64,000 bases of DNA from the NCBI RefSeq assembly GCF_000306785.1, contig NC_017955.1:2728001-2792000 (forward strand), read 5' to 3'. Every line of letters starts with the position of its first letter. Positions within the stretch are counted from its first letter, which is position 1. The translations under genes and the position numbers were made by a program. Below, piece after piece: positions 50,043-59,013 of this stretch. Below the pieces are notes generated by a model. It saw only the letters and a program-made list of their open reading frames with translations. It ran no database searches and was not told where the DNA came from. The stretch comes from Modestobacter italicus (GTDB lineage Bacteria > Actinomycetota > Actinomycetes > Mycobacteriales > Geodermatophilaceae).

Positions 50043-50534
50043 TCAGTCGACGTCCGCGAAGGCCTCCCGCAGCTTGGTCTCCTGCTCGTTCGTGAGGTTC
50101 GTCGAGACCAGCGTCGCGCCGGAGTTGCGGAACTCCTCGACCACCTTGTCGACGACCACGTTCGACGTCAGCACGAACAGCGCCGAGGTCCCCGGGGTGA
50201 CCTGCGCGCGCACCTCGCGGATGAACTGGTCGTCGATCCCGACGTCCGACATCGACCCGGCCATCGCGCCCATGGCCGCACCGACGGCCATCCCGAGCAG
50301 CGGGATGAAGAAGATCAACCCGAAGAGCAGCCCCCAGAAGCTGCCACCGAGCGCGCCGGCCCCGGCCAGCTTGTGCAGCTGCTCCGTCTTCGGCTTCTTC
50401 TTGCCCTCCGGCCAGTAGACGTAGGCGCCGTCGTTGATCTGCAGCAGTTCCTCCTTCTGCATCCGCTCGAGCGCCGTGAGGGCGCCTTCTGCACCGCCCG
50501 CCGTGTCGAACTTCCACACCGTCAAGGTCGCCAT
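50043..50534 (-). CDS. DUF1269 membrane protein
   Basis: A 163-residue protein. A soluble beta-alpha start (MATLTVWKFDTAGGAEGALTAL) is followed by GGSFWGLLFGLIFFIPLLGMAVGAAMGAMAGSM, a glycine-rich membrane hairpin, and a soluble C-terminal half (FVLTSNVVVDKVVEEF). This is the canonical DUF1269 layout, often seen in stress-induced actinobacterial genes. GAGGAG lies 7 nt before the ATG. Site 14 lies 99 bp upstream; it diverges from DUF7144 copy 2. Confidence 0.9.
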   Translation of the reverse strand: MATLTVWKFDTAGGAEGALTALERMQKEELLQINDGAYVYWPEGKKKPKTEQLHKLAGAGALGGSFWGLLFGLIFFIPLLGMAVGAAMGAMAGSMSDVGIDDQFIREVRAQVTPGTSALFVLTSNVVVDKVVEEFRNSGATLVSTNLTNEQETKLREAFADVD

Positions 50535-50633
50535 GCCGTGCTCCTCAGGTCGTCGGACTCCCTGCCGGCTCCCGGCGGTCGCCGGACCGACGAGGACCAC
50601 GGCCAGTCTCGGAACCGCGTCGTCGTCCGGGCA

Positions 50634-50650
50634 TCACCCGATCCGGAGGA
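50634..50650 (-). promoter_or_regulatory. 17-bp dyad, site 14
   Basis: Minus strand TCCTCCGGATCGGGTGA. 99 bp before the DUF1269 gene; differs from site 4 at a single base. Confidence 0.65.
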
Positions 50651-50718
50651 TCGGCGCGGCCCCGCACGGCGGGCGGCGGCGGGCCGGCGGCGGGGCGGGC
50701 CGACGACCCGGTCGCCGG

Positions 50719-50735
50719 TCACCCCGACCGAGTGA
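50719..50735. promoter_or_regulatory. 17-bp dyad, site 15
   Basis: TCACCCCGACCGAGTGA. 76 bp before DUF7144 copy 2. Confidence 0.5.
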
Positions 50736-50811
50736 CGCCCGGCGCACCCGATGGGGAGACGGTGGACGCGATCCGGGCACCTGACCCGGTCGGCCCCTCC
50801 GAGGAGCACCG

Positions 50812-51267
50812 ATGACCGATCTCGGCTCGTCCCGTCCCGCCGTGGACACGACCCGGCCCGCCTACGGCAACAGCCCGGACCCGACCCGGTGGACCGGGTG
50901 GGTCGTGTTCGCCGCCGTCATGATGATCATGCTCGGCACGTTCCAGGCCATCGAGGGCCTCGTCGCGATCTTCGACGACGGCTTCTACGGGGTCACCGAA
51001 GCAGGCCTGGTGGTCAACGTCGACTACAGCGTCTGGGGCTGGGTCCACCTGTTCCTGGGTGCCCTGGTCGCCATCGCCGGCGTCGGGGTGCTGACCGGCA
51101 ACGTGGTCGCCCGTGCGGTCGGCGTCCTGCTGGCCGTGCTGAGCGCGGTGCTGAACCTGGCGTTCATCACCGCCTACCCCGTGTGGAGCACGATCATCAT
51201 CGCCGTCGACGTGGTGGTCATCTACGCGCTCGTCGTGCACGGCCGGGAGCTGCACGACGCCAGGTGA
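50812..51267 (+). CDS. DUF7144-like four-helix membrane protein, copy 2
   Basis: A 151-residue paralog of the protein at 35498-35941. It repeats WTGWVVFAAVMMIMLGTFQAIEG, the loop DDGFYGVTEAGLVVNVDYSVWGW, and VHGRELHD at the end. Conservation is highest in the first helix and loop. Both copies lie next to predicted dyads. Uncharacterised family. A perfect hairpin terminator follows 28 bp after the stop. Confidence 0.87.
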   Translation: MTDLGSSRPAVDTTRPAYGNSPDPTRWTGWVVFAAVMMIMLGTFQAIEGLVAIFDDGFYGVTEAGLVVNVDYSVWGWVHLFLGALVAIAGVGVLTGNVVARAVGVLLAVLSAVLNLAFITAYPVWSTIIIAVDVVVIYALVVHGRELHDAR

Positions 51268-51295
51268 GGTCCCCGTCGCGCGAGCACGGGCGGAG

Positions 51296-51323
51296 CGGCC
51301 CGGCCCCTCGAGGGGCCGGGCCG
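51296..51323. terminator. bidirectional hairpin terminator
   Basis: Perfect 12-bp stem (51296-51307 with 51312-51323), loop TCGA, followed by TTG; between the convergent DUF7144 and helix-bundle genes. Confidence 0.85.
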
Positions 51324-51376
51324 TTGCGCGTGACCGGTCCGCCGAGCGCACTCCCCCCGCGGGAGGGCAGCGCCGG

Positions 51377-51790
51377 TCAGTGCCCGGCGATGCGCCGGCG
51401 CACCTCGCGCTCGATCAGGATGGGCAGGAACTGGCGCACGGTCGCCGAGGCGAACCGGGTCCGCGCGTGCGCCAGGTGGGCCTGCAGGTCCCGCTCCCGG
51501 TGCGGGTCGCCCGCCGCCTCGGCCAGCAACCGCTGCTCCAGCTGCCGGATCCGCTCGTCGACGCTGTGCGCGCCGGCCAGGAGGTCCCGGCGGGCGGCGA
51601 CCGGACCGCCGGGGCGCGGGACGCCCTCGGCTCCCTCGTCCCGCGGGAGCACGGTGGTCGGCGGGACCTCGGTCGGGACCACCAGCGGGGTGCGGGCGGG
51701 GGCCGCACCGGCCGGGCCACCCCCCGAGGACGACCCGGCCGGTGGCGCGGACCAGCGGGACGCGGTCACGCCGTCCCCGGTGACGGTCAC
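51377..51790 (-). CDS. three-helix-bundle dimerisation-type protein
   Basis: A 137-residue protein. The first 60 residues are Pro/Gly-rich and disordered; the rest is helical, with HSVDERIRQLEQRLLAEAAG and a second helix FASATVRQFLPILIEREVRRR. This C-terminal pattern is that of small actinobacterial proteins annotated as three-helix bundle dimerisation domain. It starts with GTG overlapping the aquaporin stop, so it is cotranslated with a water or solute channel. No enzymatic motif. Confidence 0.7.
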   Translation of the reverse strand: MTVTGDGVTASRWSAPPAGSSSGGGPAGAAPARTPLVVPTEVPPTTVLPRDEGAEGVPRPGGPVAARRDLLAGAHSVDERIRQLEQRLLAEAAGDPHRERDLQAHLAHARTRFASATVRQFLPILIEREVRRRIAGH

Positions 51791-52674
51791 CGGGCCGGCG
51801 GGCGCTGTCCGGCCACCGGCCCGGCGCCCCCGGCGTCGGTGGGGCCGAGCCCCCACTCGCTGCCCAGCGTGCCCTCGGCCGCGGCCCGGCCGCTGCGGCC
51901 GCCCCCGGCACCCCGCAGGACGTACGCCGCGCCCACCGCGAGCAGCGCACCGGCGACCGGTCCGAGCAGGTAGGCCCACCAGGACGTCCAGTCCCCGAGG
52001 ACCAGCGCCGGGCCGAGCGACCGGCCGGGGTTCATCGAGGCCCCGCTCACCGGTGAGCCCCACAACCCCGCGAGGGCGATGTAGCTGCCGACCCCGATCG
52101 CGGCGATGGGTCCGAGCTGCTGCGCTCCGGAGGACACCCCCAGGATCGTGCTCACCAGCCCGGCCGTCAGGACGATCTCCCAGACCATGGCCGTGGACGT
52201 CGAGATCCCGGGGCCGGGCAGGGTGAGGCCCGCGCTCCCCTGGTCCCCCAGCAGGGCGAGCAGCAGCAGCGTGGCCAGGACGGCCCCCACCAGCTGCGCG
52301 ACCACGTAGGCCGGCACCCGCTTCCAGGGGAAGTCACCGCGCAGCGCGAACGCGATGCTCACCGCCGGGTTGAGGTGGGCGCCGGAGACCGCGCCCATGA
52401 ACAGGATGATCGCGGCGACCATCAGCGCCGGGGCCACCACGAGCGCGCCGTAGGGCACAGCGGAGCCGCCGAACCGCGCGTTGACCATGCCCCCGCCCAC
52501 GGCCACGAGGACGAGGAAGAAGGTCCCGAGCAGCTCGGAGAACAACCGCCGTCCCTCGTACCGCCGGTCCCAGAAGTCGAACTGGGCGAGCATCGAGTCC
52601 GGCGTGCCGAGCGTGCGCGGCAGCTGCCTGCGGTCCTGGCCCGCCTGGGCGGGTGCCTCTCCCTCGTCGCGCAC
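51787..52674 (-). CDS. aquaporin-family (MIP) channel
   Basis: A 295-residue MIP channel with six helices and two half-helices. The first pore motif is intact (SGAHLNPAVS); the second reads SGASMNPGRSLGPA, so Ala of the second NPA is Gly. A 50-residue N-terminal and 40-residue C-terminal tail flank the core. It starts with GTG after GGAGG. Expected to carry water or small neutral solutes. Upstream lies the perfect dyad at 52869-52885, shared with the divergent LuxR gene. Confidence 0.88.
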   Translation of the reverse strand: MRDEGEAPAQAGQDRRQLPRTLGTPDSMLAQFDFWDRRYEGRRLFSELLGTFFLVLVAVGGGMVNARFGGSAVPYGALVVAPALMVAAIILFMGAVSGAHLNPAVSIAFALRGDFPWKRVPAYVVAQLVGAVLATLLLLALLGDQGSAGLTLPGPGISTSTAMVWEIVLTAGLVSTILGVSSGAQQLGPIAAIGVGSYIALAGLWGSPVSGASMNPGRSLGPALVLGDWTSWWAYLLGPVAGALLAVGAAYVLRGAGGGRSGRAAAEGTLGSEWGLGPTDAGGAGPVAGQRPPAR

Positions 52675-53013
52675 GGGCCACCTCCGGTCGGCGTTCGGAG
52701 GGGCGACCGTGCCACCCGGCGGGAGCCGCCGACCCCACCCGGGAGGGATGACCGCCCGGAGGTGGTGCCGCGGGCCCCGTCCGCGCGGCCGTCCCCGCCC
52801 TCCCCCCGGCGGAGGACCACCCCGCCGTGGTGGTCGGGAGCCGGACAACGGCGCGGGAACGGCGCCGCTCACCCGCAGCGGGTGACGCGGTCCCGGCCCT
52901 CGACCGGGCACGGTTGCCGGGTGGCGGATGACACCGTCCGACCGGCGCGTGCCGATCCGCGGTGGCTCCGACCCCGGCCTGGGGACGCCGCCACCACTCC
53001 GAGAGGAGGAGTG
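52675..53013. other. 339-bp divergent intergenic region
   Basis: Separates aquaporin and the first LuxR gene. It holds the perfect palindromic copy of the 17-bp dyad and ribosome sites at each end. I see no other element. Confidence 0.55.
52869..52885. promoter_or_regulatory. 17-bp dyad, site 16 (perfect palindrome)
   Basis: TCACCCGCAGCGGGTGA: 8-bp arms around one base, the most symmetrical copy. 128 bp before the LuxR gene and 194 bp before the aquaporin gene. Confidence 0.7.
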
Positions 53014-55605
53014 ATGACCTCGGTTCCTCGAGCGAAGACGTCGGTCCCCTGCCTGCCCCCGGTGTTCCTGCCCCGGCCGCACCTCCTGACCGCCCTCGAC
53101 CGGGGTGACGACAGCGCGGTCACGCTGGTCTGCGCGCCGCCCGGCCACGGCAAGACGCTGCTGCTGGCCGACTGGGTCCGCTGCGACGGCGTCCCCGTCG
53201 CGTGGGTGGCCCTCGACGAGGACGACGACGACCCCCGCCGGCTCTGGACGTCGGTGCTCGCGGCGCTCGCGGCCTGCCCTGCCGTGCCGCCGTCCAGCCC
53301 GTTGCGCAGCCTGGTGGTGCCCCGCACGACCGTCGGCATCGACTTCCTCACCGAGCTGTTCCAGGCGCTGGACGCCGTGCCGACCCGGATCCGGCTGGTC
53401 CTCGACGACGCGCACCACCTCCGCAGCCCGGCCACCCTGCACGGCGTGGAGGCGTTGCTGCGCCACCAGCTGGGGAGCGTGCGCCTGGTGCTCGGCAGCC
53501 GCGCCGACCCGGCCCTCCCCCTCGCCCGGCTGCGGATGGAGGGCCGGCTCTGCGAGCTGCGCACCGGGCAGCTGGCCTTCTCGGCGGAGGAGACCGGCTC
53601 CCTCGCCGACCGCTGCGGGCTCCGGCTGACGTCCCGGCAGAGCGCGCTGCTGCACGAGCGCACGGAGGGCTGGGTGGCCGGGATCCGGCTGGCCGCCCTC
53701 GCGCTGCGGCAGCACCCCGACGCGGACGACTTCCTGGCGGCGTTCTCCGGCGACGACCGGTCGGTCGCCGACTACCTGTCCGACGAGGTCTTCTCGGCCA
53801 TCTCCGCGGACGAGGGAGACCTCCTCCGGCGGGTGAGCATCAGCGACCCCATGCCGGTGCTGCTCGCCGTCGAGCTCACCGGTCGGGTCGACGCCGGGGA
53901 CGTGCTGGCGGGCCTGGAGCACACCACGGGGCTGGTGACCGCCGCCGGGCCGCACCGGACGGAGTTCCGGGTGCAGGAGCTGATGCGCTCCTACCTGACC
54001 GCTGAGCTGCAGCGCGACGGTCCGGTCGTGGTGGCCGAGCTGCACCGGAGGGCCGCCGAGTGGTGGTCGGCGGCGGGTGCGCCGCTGCGTGCCCTCCGCC
54101 ACGCGGCGCAGAGCGGGAGCGAGAAGCTCACGATCGGCCTGCTGCACCAGTGGGCGGCGGTGCTCGTCGCCGCGGGCCAGCACGGCGAACTGCGCAGGCT
54201 CCTGGCCGCACTGGAGCCGCGGCAGCCGGAGCCGGACCCCTGGCTCCCGCTCATCACCGCCCAGGTCCACATCGGGGAGGGCGACTGGACGGCCGCGCAG
54301 GCCGACGTCCGGCGCGCTGCGGTCGCCCCCGGCCCCGAGGACCCCCTGCTGGCGCGCTTCCGGAGCGCCACCTCGGGGCTGGCCGGGCTCGGCTGCCCCG
54401 CGGCCGAGGACGTGCCCGGGACGGACGGCTCCGCCCTCGCCGCGCTGGAGTCGCTCGGCCGGGGCGCGGCGGGGCTCTTCGCGGCCGGCGCCCTCGCGCC
54501 GGACCGGTTCGCTGCCGTCCTGGGGCAGCTGGAGGCGGCTCTGGCCGTCGCCCGCGACCAGCAGCTCGGTCTGCTCGAGGTCGAGTCGCAGGCGCTCATC
54601 GCGGCAGCCGCCGTCACCGGCGGTGACCACTCCCGCGCCCAGCGGGCTGCCCGCGCCGCGGTCGCCGCGGCCACGGCGCACGGCTGGCTCGACTCGCCGT
54701 GGGTGGTCAGCGCCCGTGCCGTGCAGGCCCACGCGAGCCTCGCCCAGGCGGCCCCGGAGCGTGCCCTGGCGGCCGCCGGCGAGGGCCTGGCGGCCATGCA
54801 GGAGACGCCGCAGCCGGCCCTCCGGTTCGCGCTCCGCGCGGCCCGGGGCGGGGCGCTGTGCGACCTCGGTGACCGGACGGCGGGCCTGCTGGAGCTGCAG
54901 CAGGCCGAGGCCGAGCTCGGTGGGGCGCACCTCCCCGCCCCGCTGGCCGCGTCGGCCGCACTGCTGGAGCACCGGGCGGCGCTGCTGCTCGACCTGCCCA
55001 CCGCCGCGGCCTCGGTGCTGAGCCGGCTGGCCGCACGGGGCGATGCGGCCGCCGAGGTGCTGCTCATGCGGTCGTGGGCCGAGGCGGCCTCCGGGTCCCC
55101 GCGCTCGGCCCGGGCCGCGGTGGCCCCGCTGCTGCAGGGACGTGTGCCGGCGGTGCTGCGCTCGACGACGGTCGAGGCGTGGCTGGTGGACGCGTGGGGA
55201 GCCCAGCGGACGGGCGACCGGCCGGCCGGCCGGTCCGCGCTGCAGGCGGCGCTCGACCTGGCCGAGCCGATGGACCTGGTCCGTCCCTTCGCCATCGCCG
55301 GCCCGGGACTGCGGGCGCTGCTGGTCGACCAGCTCGGCGGCGTCCGGGACCGGTCCGCCTTCACGTTCCGCTGCCTTGCGTCCGAGCGGCGGGCACGCGA
55401 GCCCCTGCCGGCCTCGCTCAGCGCGCGGGAGCGGGACGTCCTCGCCGAGCTGGCCTCGCTGAGCAACCTGAGCGAGATCGCCGACGACCTCGACGTGTCC
55501 GTGAACACGGTCAAGAGCCACGTCCGGGCGATCTACGGCAAGCTGGGCGTGAGCACGCGCCGCGAGGCGGTCCTCACGGCGTGGGAGCACGAGGTGCCGC
55601 GGTGA
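53014..55605 (+). CDS. LAL-type LuxR regulator 1 (MalT-like)
   Basis: An 863-residue STAND-type regulator. Walker A is APPGHGKT (41-48), Walker B RLVLDDAHH, followed by the helical NOD region, TPR-like repeats (about 380-770), and a LuxR helix-turn-helix at the C-terminus (LSARERDVLAEL, then NLSEIADDLDVSVNTVKSHV). It binds ATP and an unknown signal. The start at 53014 follows GGAGG. The next regulator overlaps it by 4 bp and has the same layout, so they are tandem paralogs and may form hetero-assemblies. Confidence 0.92.
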   Translation: MTSVPRAKTSVPCLPPVFLPRPHLLTALDRGDDSAVTLVCAPPGHGKTLLLADWVRCDGVPVAWVALDEDDDDPRRLWTSVLAALAACPAVPPSSPLRSLVVPRTTVGIDFLTELFQALDAVPTRIRLVLDDAHHLRSPATLHGVEALLRHQLGSVRLVLGSRADPALPLARLRMEGRLCELRTGQLAFSAEETGSLADRCGLRLTSRQSALLHERTEGWVAGIRLAALALRQHPDADDFLAAFSGDDRSVADYLSDEVFSAISADEGDLLRRVSISDPMPVLLAVELTGRVDAGDVLAGLEHTTGLVTAAGPHRTEFRVQELMRSYLTAELQRDGPVVVAELHRRAAEWWSAAGAPLRALRHAAQSGSEKLTIGLLHQWAAVLVAAGQHGELRRLLAALEPRQPEPDPWLPLITAQVHIGEGDWTAAQADVRRAAVAPGPEDPLLARFRSATSGLAGLGCPAAEDVPGTDGSALAALESLGRGAAGLFAAGALAPDRFAAVLGQLEAALAVARDQQLGLLEVESQALIAAAAVTGGDHSRAQRAARAAVAAATAHGWLDSPWVVSARAVQAHASLAQAAPERALAAAGEGLAAMQETPQPALRFALRAARGGALCDLGDRTAGLLELQQAEAELGGAHLPAPLAASAALLEHRAALLLDLPTAAASVLSRLAARGDAAAEVLLMRSWAEAASGSPRSARAAVAPLLQGRVPAVLRSTTVEAWLVDAWGAQRTGDRPAGRSALQAALDLAEPMDLVRPFAIAGPGLRALLVDQLGGVRDRSAFTFRCLASERRAREPLPASLSARERDVLAELASLSNLSEIADDLDVSVNTVKSHVRAIYGKLGVSTRREAVLTAWEHEVPR

Positions 55606-58346
55606 CCTCACCGGGCGGGAGCCCTCCCCCTGCGTCCACCGCCGCCGCCGCACCGCCGCCCCCAGCCCCGGTCGACCCGCCCGGCCCGGCGTCGTGGTCG
55701 GTGCCGCACCCGCGGGCGGGCACGGAGGACCCGGCAGCCGGCGCGGTCCCGCCGGGCCTGCTGCGCGTGCACGCCAGCAAGACCACCGTCCCCGAGCTGC
55801 CCGCCGAGTTCACCGCCCGGCCGGCGCTGCGGCTGCGGCTCGACTCCGCCGGCCCGGGCCAGATCGTCGTGGTCAGCGCGCCCGCGGGTTCGGGGAAGAC
55901 CCTCCTGCTCGCGGACTGGGTGCGCGACCCGGCCGGACCCGAGACGGCCTGGGTCACCGTCGATGCCGACGACAACGACCCGCGGAGGTTGTGGTCGGCC
56001 GTGCTGACGGCGCTGCACGCGCTGCCCTGCCTCTCCCGGGACGGTCGGCCCGGAGGGGCCCGGGACGTCGTCCCGCCGACCGACGGCGACCTCGTGGACG
56101 CGGTCGTCGCGGTGCTGGAGACCTGCGACCCACCGGTCCGGCTCGTCCTCGACGACGTGCAGGAGCTGACCGGCCAGGACGTCCTGCGCGACCTCAACCG
56201 GCTGGTCCGGCGGTTCCCGGCGGGCCAGCGCCTCGTGCTCGCCAGCCGGTCCGACCCGCCCACCTCCATCCCGCGGCTCCGGCTCGAGGGCCGCGTCCAC
56301 GAGGTGCGGGCGGACGCGCTGGCCTTCACCGTCGCCGACACCGGCAGGCTCCTGTCGACCGCCGGCCTGGACCTCCTCCCCGACCAGGTGGCCGCCCTGC
56401 ACGCCCGCACCGAGGGGTGGGTGGCCGGGCTCCGGCTCGCCGCGCTGGCGCTGCGCCGGACCGACGACGTCGCGGCCTTCCTCGCCAGCTTCTCCGGCGA
56501 CGAGCGCTCGATCGCGGAGTACCTGACCGGGGAGGTCCTCGGCGGCCTGGGGGCGGAGAAGCGGGACCTCCTCCGGCTGGTGAGCGTCTGCTCGAACCTG
56601 GCCGCCGAGCTGGCCGCCGTGCTCACCGGGCACGCCGACGCCGACCGGGTGCTCGACCAGCTGCACCACGAGACGGCACTCGTCGAGCGCACCTCCCCCG
56701 GCCACTACCGGATCCACCCGCTGCTCCGGTCCTACCTCGTGGCCGACCTCGTCCGGCACCGGCCGGAGGGCTACCGGAACGCCGAGGCAACCGCTGCGGG
56801 CTGGTGGTCCGCGCAGGTCGAGCCGGTGCACGCCCTGCGGCACGCCGGGCGCGCCGGGGACCCCGGGCTGCTGACCGCCCTGCTGCACCGCTGGGGGGTG
56901 ACCCTGCTGGTACGCGGCGAGCTCGGCCCCTTGCAGCGGGCCCTCGCGGCCGCGGGCCCCGGCCCGCGCAGCACCGACCCGCGGTTGGCGTTGCTGGCCG
57001 CGGTCGCCCACCTGGACGGCGGGGACCTGCCCGCCGCCCTCGCCGAGCTGACCAACGCCCGGCGGAGCTGGCCGCCGTCCCCGGAGGCCGACCTCTCCGC
57101 CCTCCGGGCCGGCGCCGAGCTGCTGGCCACCAGCCGCGGCCTGCCCGGCTGGGACCACGACGCACCGGTCGACCACGACCGGCTGCCCGCCGAGCTGGTC
57201 GCCCTGCTGCACCTCAGCCGGGGCGTGGCGCTGCTCTGCGACCCCGGCGGGGTGGACGTCGAGCCGGCCCGGGACGAGCTGGCCCGGGCGGTCCGGCTGG
57301 CCCACGAGGGCCACCTCGGCTACCTGGAGGTGCAGGGCCTGTGGGCGCTCAGCTCACTCGCCACCGCCTCCGGGGACCAGGGCGGGGCGATCGCGACGGC
57401 CGAGCAGGCGGTGGCCGCGGCCACCCGCCACGGCCGGCACCCGTCGGCCTGGACCGCGGGGCCGACCGCGTTCCTCGCCCAGGCCGACCTGCTGCGCGGC
57501 GAGCCCGCCGTCGCCGCGGCCCGGGCCGCGGAGGTGCTGGTGCTGGGCGAGGGTGTCCCCCCCGAGGCGGCCTGGACCCTGCACTCCGTGCACGGGGCCG
57601 CCCGGGCCGACCAGGGCGACCAGGCCGGCGGGCTGGCGGAGCTGCGCGCGGCCCGGGTCGAGTTCGCGGACCACCCGGCCACCCCGGGCATGGTCGCCTC
57701 CCTCGCGCTGCTCGAGCACCAGGTGGCGCTGGAGAACGGCAACCTCGCCGCTGCCTCCGAGGTCGCGCGGTGGCTGGAGGCGCGCGTCGGGACCACGGGC
57801 GAGCTGCTGCTGCTCAAGGCGCGCACCGAGGCGGCGCGGGGTCGCCACGACGCGGTCCGGGTCACGCTGGCGCCCCTGGGCTCGCCCCGCCCGCCGGTCC
57901 TCCTCCCGTCGACCCGGGTCGAGGCGCACCTGCTCGAGGCGGAGGCTGCGCTGCACGCCGGGGAGCGGGCGGCGGCGCGGGCCGCGCTCGGGACGGCCCT
58001 CGGCGAGGCGGAGGCGATCGGCGGGGTCAGGCCGCTCGCGCTCGCCGGGCCGCTGACCCAGGAGCTGCTGGACGCGTGGCTGTCCCACGACCGGGGCCGC
58101 TTCGCCGCCGCCGTCGCAGCGGCCCGCGCCGTGGTGGTGCAGCAGCCCACGGTGCTGTTGAGCGAACGGGAGCTGGAGGTCCTCGCGCTGCTCCCCTCCC
58201 TGCTGAGCGCCCGGGAGATCGCCGACGAGTTCACCGTCTCGGTGAACACCGTGAAGAGCCACATCCGGTCGATCTACGCGAAGCTGGGTGTCTCCTCGCG
58301 CCGGGACGCGGTCGCCGCGGCACGCGACCGCGGGGTGCTCCGGTGA
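55602..58346 (+). CDS. LAL-type LuxR regulator 2 (MalT-like)
   Basis: A 914-residue paralog of the upstream gene. A 50-residue Pro/Ala-rich leader precedes Walker A SAPAGSGKT (92-100); Walker B is RLVLDDVQE; a TPR-like middle and a LuxR helix-turn-helix (LSERELEVLALLPSLLSARE) follow. Its recognition helix (VSVNTVKSHIRSIYAKLGVS) is nearly the same as in regulator 1, so both may bind the same sites. It starts with GTG within the stop codon of regulator 1 (GTGA). Convergent with a Nudix-like gene. Confidence 0.92.
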   Translation: MTSPGGSPPPASTAAAAPPPPAPVDPPGPASWSVPHPRAGTEDPAAGAVPPGLLRVHASKTTVPELPAEFTARPALRLRLDSAGPGQIVVVSAPAGSGKTLLLADWVRDPAGPETAWVTVDADDNDPRRLWSAVLTALHALPCLSRDGRPGGARDVVPPTDGDLVDAVVAVLETCDPPVRLVLDDVQELTGQDVLRDLNRLVRRFPAGQRLVLASRSDPPTSIPRLRLEGRVHEVRADALAFTVADTGRLLSTAGLDLLPDQVAALHARTEGWVAGLRLAALALRRTDDVAAFLASFSGDERSIAEYLTGEVLGGLGAEKRDLLRLVSVCSNLAAELAAVLTGHADADRVLDQLHHETALVERTSPGHYRIHPLLRSYLVADLVRHRPEGYRNAEATAAGWWSAQVEPVHALRHAGRAGDPGLLTALLHRWGVTLLVRGELGPLQRALAAAGPGPRSTDPRLALLAAVAHLDGGDLPAALAELTNARRSWPPSPEADLSALRAGAELLATSRGLPGWDHDAPVDHDRLPAELVALLHLSRGVALLCDPGGVDVEPARDELARAVRLAHEGHLGYLEVQGLWALSSLATASGDQGGAIATAEQAVAAATRHGRHPSAWTAGPTAFLAQADLLRGEPAVAAARAAEVLVLGEGVPPEAAWTLHSVHGAARADQGDQAGGLAELRAARVEFADHPATPGMVASLALLEHQVALENGNLAAASEVARWLEARVGTTGELLLLKARTEAARGRHDAVRVTLAPLGSPRPPVLLPSTRVEAHLLEAEAALHAGERAAARAALGTALGEAEAIGGVRPLALAGPLTQELLDAWLSHDRGRFAAAVAAARAVVVQQPTVLLSERELEVLALLPSLLSAREIADEFTVSVNTVKSHIRSIYAKLGVSSRRDAVAAARDRGVLR

Positions 58347-58356
58347 GCGGTGCCCG

Positions 58357-58854
58357 TCACCCGAGGTGCGGAGCCTCCTCCTGGGCCAGGGCCTCCACGA
58401 TCCACCGCCGCTCGTAGGGCTCCACCACGAGCCCGGGGAGGTCGGCCAGGGGCACCCAGGCGGCCCGGCTCGTCACGCGTCCGTCGCCTCGGGGGACGCC
58501 GCCGAGGGAGCGCGCCCGGAACAGCACCGCGAACTGCTGGCAGACCACCCCGTCGGCGTCCCGCAGGAGCACGCGGGGATCGGTGAACAGGCCCACGACA
58601 CCGGTCACCAGCACCGGCATGCCCGCTCGTTCGGCGGTCCCCCGCACGGCGGCCTCGACGGCGGTCTCGCCGATCGAGACCCGGCGCCCCGGCATCTCCC
58701 AGACCCCGCTGTCGCAGCGCTGGACGAGCAGCAGCCGACCTCCCCACCCCCGCACCGCGACGAAGACGGCGGGTGCGACGGTGGTCGCCACCCCGGTCGG
58801 GGGCTGGGGGGTGGGCACCGGTCGCGGCCGGTCGACCCGCTCGATCGTCGTCAT
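58357..58854 (-). CDS. Nudix-like protein with degenerate box
   Basis: A 165-residue paralog of the intact Nudix protein at 45722-46219, with the same length and layout. The box reads PGRRVSIGETAVEAAVRGTA then ERAGM: the first Gly, the Glu after Arg and one of the paired Glu residues are replaced (Arg, Gly, Arg). Those glutamates bind Mg2+, so hydrolysis is probably lost. It may now bind a nucleotide ligand as a sensor, as transcriptional Nudix proteins do. Site 17 lies 68 bp upstream. Confidence 0.85.
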   Translation of the reverse strand: MTTIERVDRPRPVPTPQPPTGVATTVAPAVFVAVRGWGGRLLLVQRCDSGVWEMPGRRVSIGETAVEAAVRGTAERAGMPVLVTGVVGLFTDPRVLLRDADGVVCQQFAVLFRARSLGGVPRGDGRVTSRAAWVPLADLPGLVVEPYERRWIVEALAQEEAPHLG

Positions 58855-58922
58855 GACCGTGCCCCCGTCCCGGGCGTCCTGAGCTGCTGCCGCCACGGTC
58901 CCGCCCCCGCGCGGTGGTGGGG

Positions 58923-58939
58923 TCCTCCCCACCGGGTGA
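58923..58939. promoter_or_regulatory. 17-bp dyad, site 17
   Basis: TCCTCCCCACCGGGTGA. 68 bp before the degenerate Nudix gene. Confidence 0.6.
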
Positions 58940-59013
58940 CCGCGGGAGCCGGTGGGACGCCCGGCTCACCTGGCCGGCAGCCCGTGCCCCGGCCGGCCCC
59001 GGAACACCTGACC

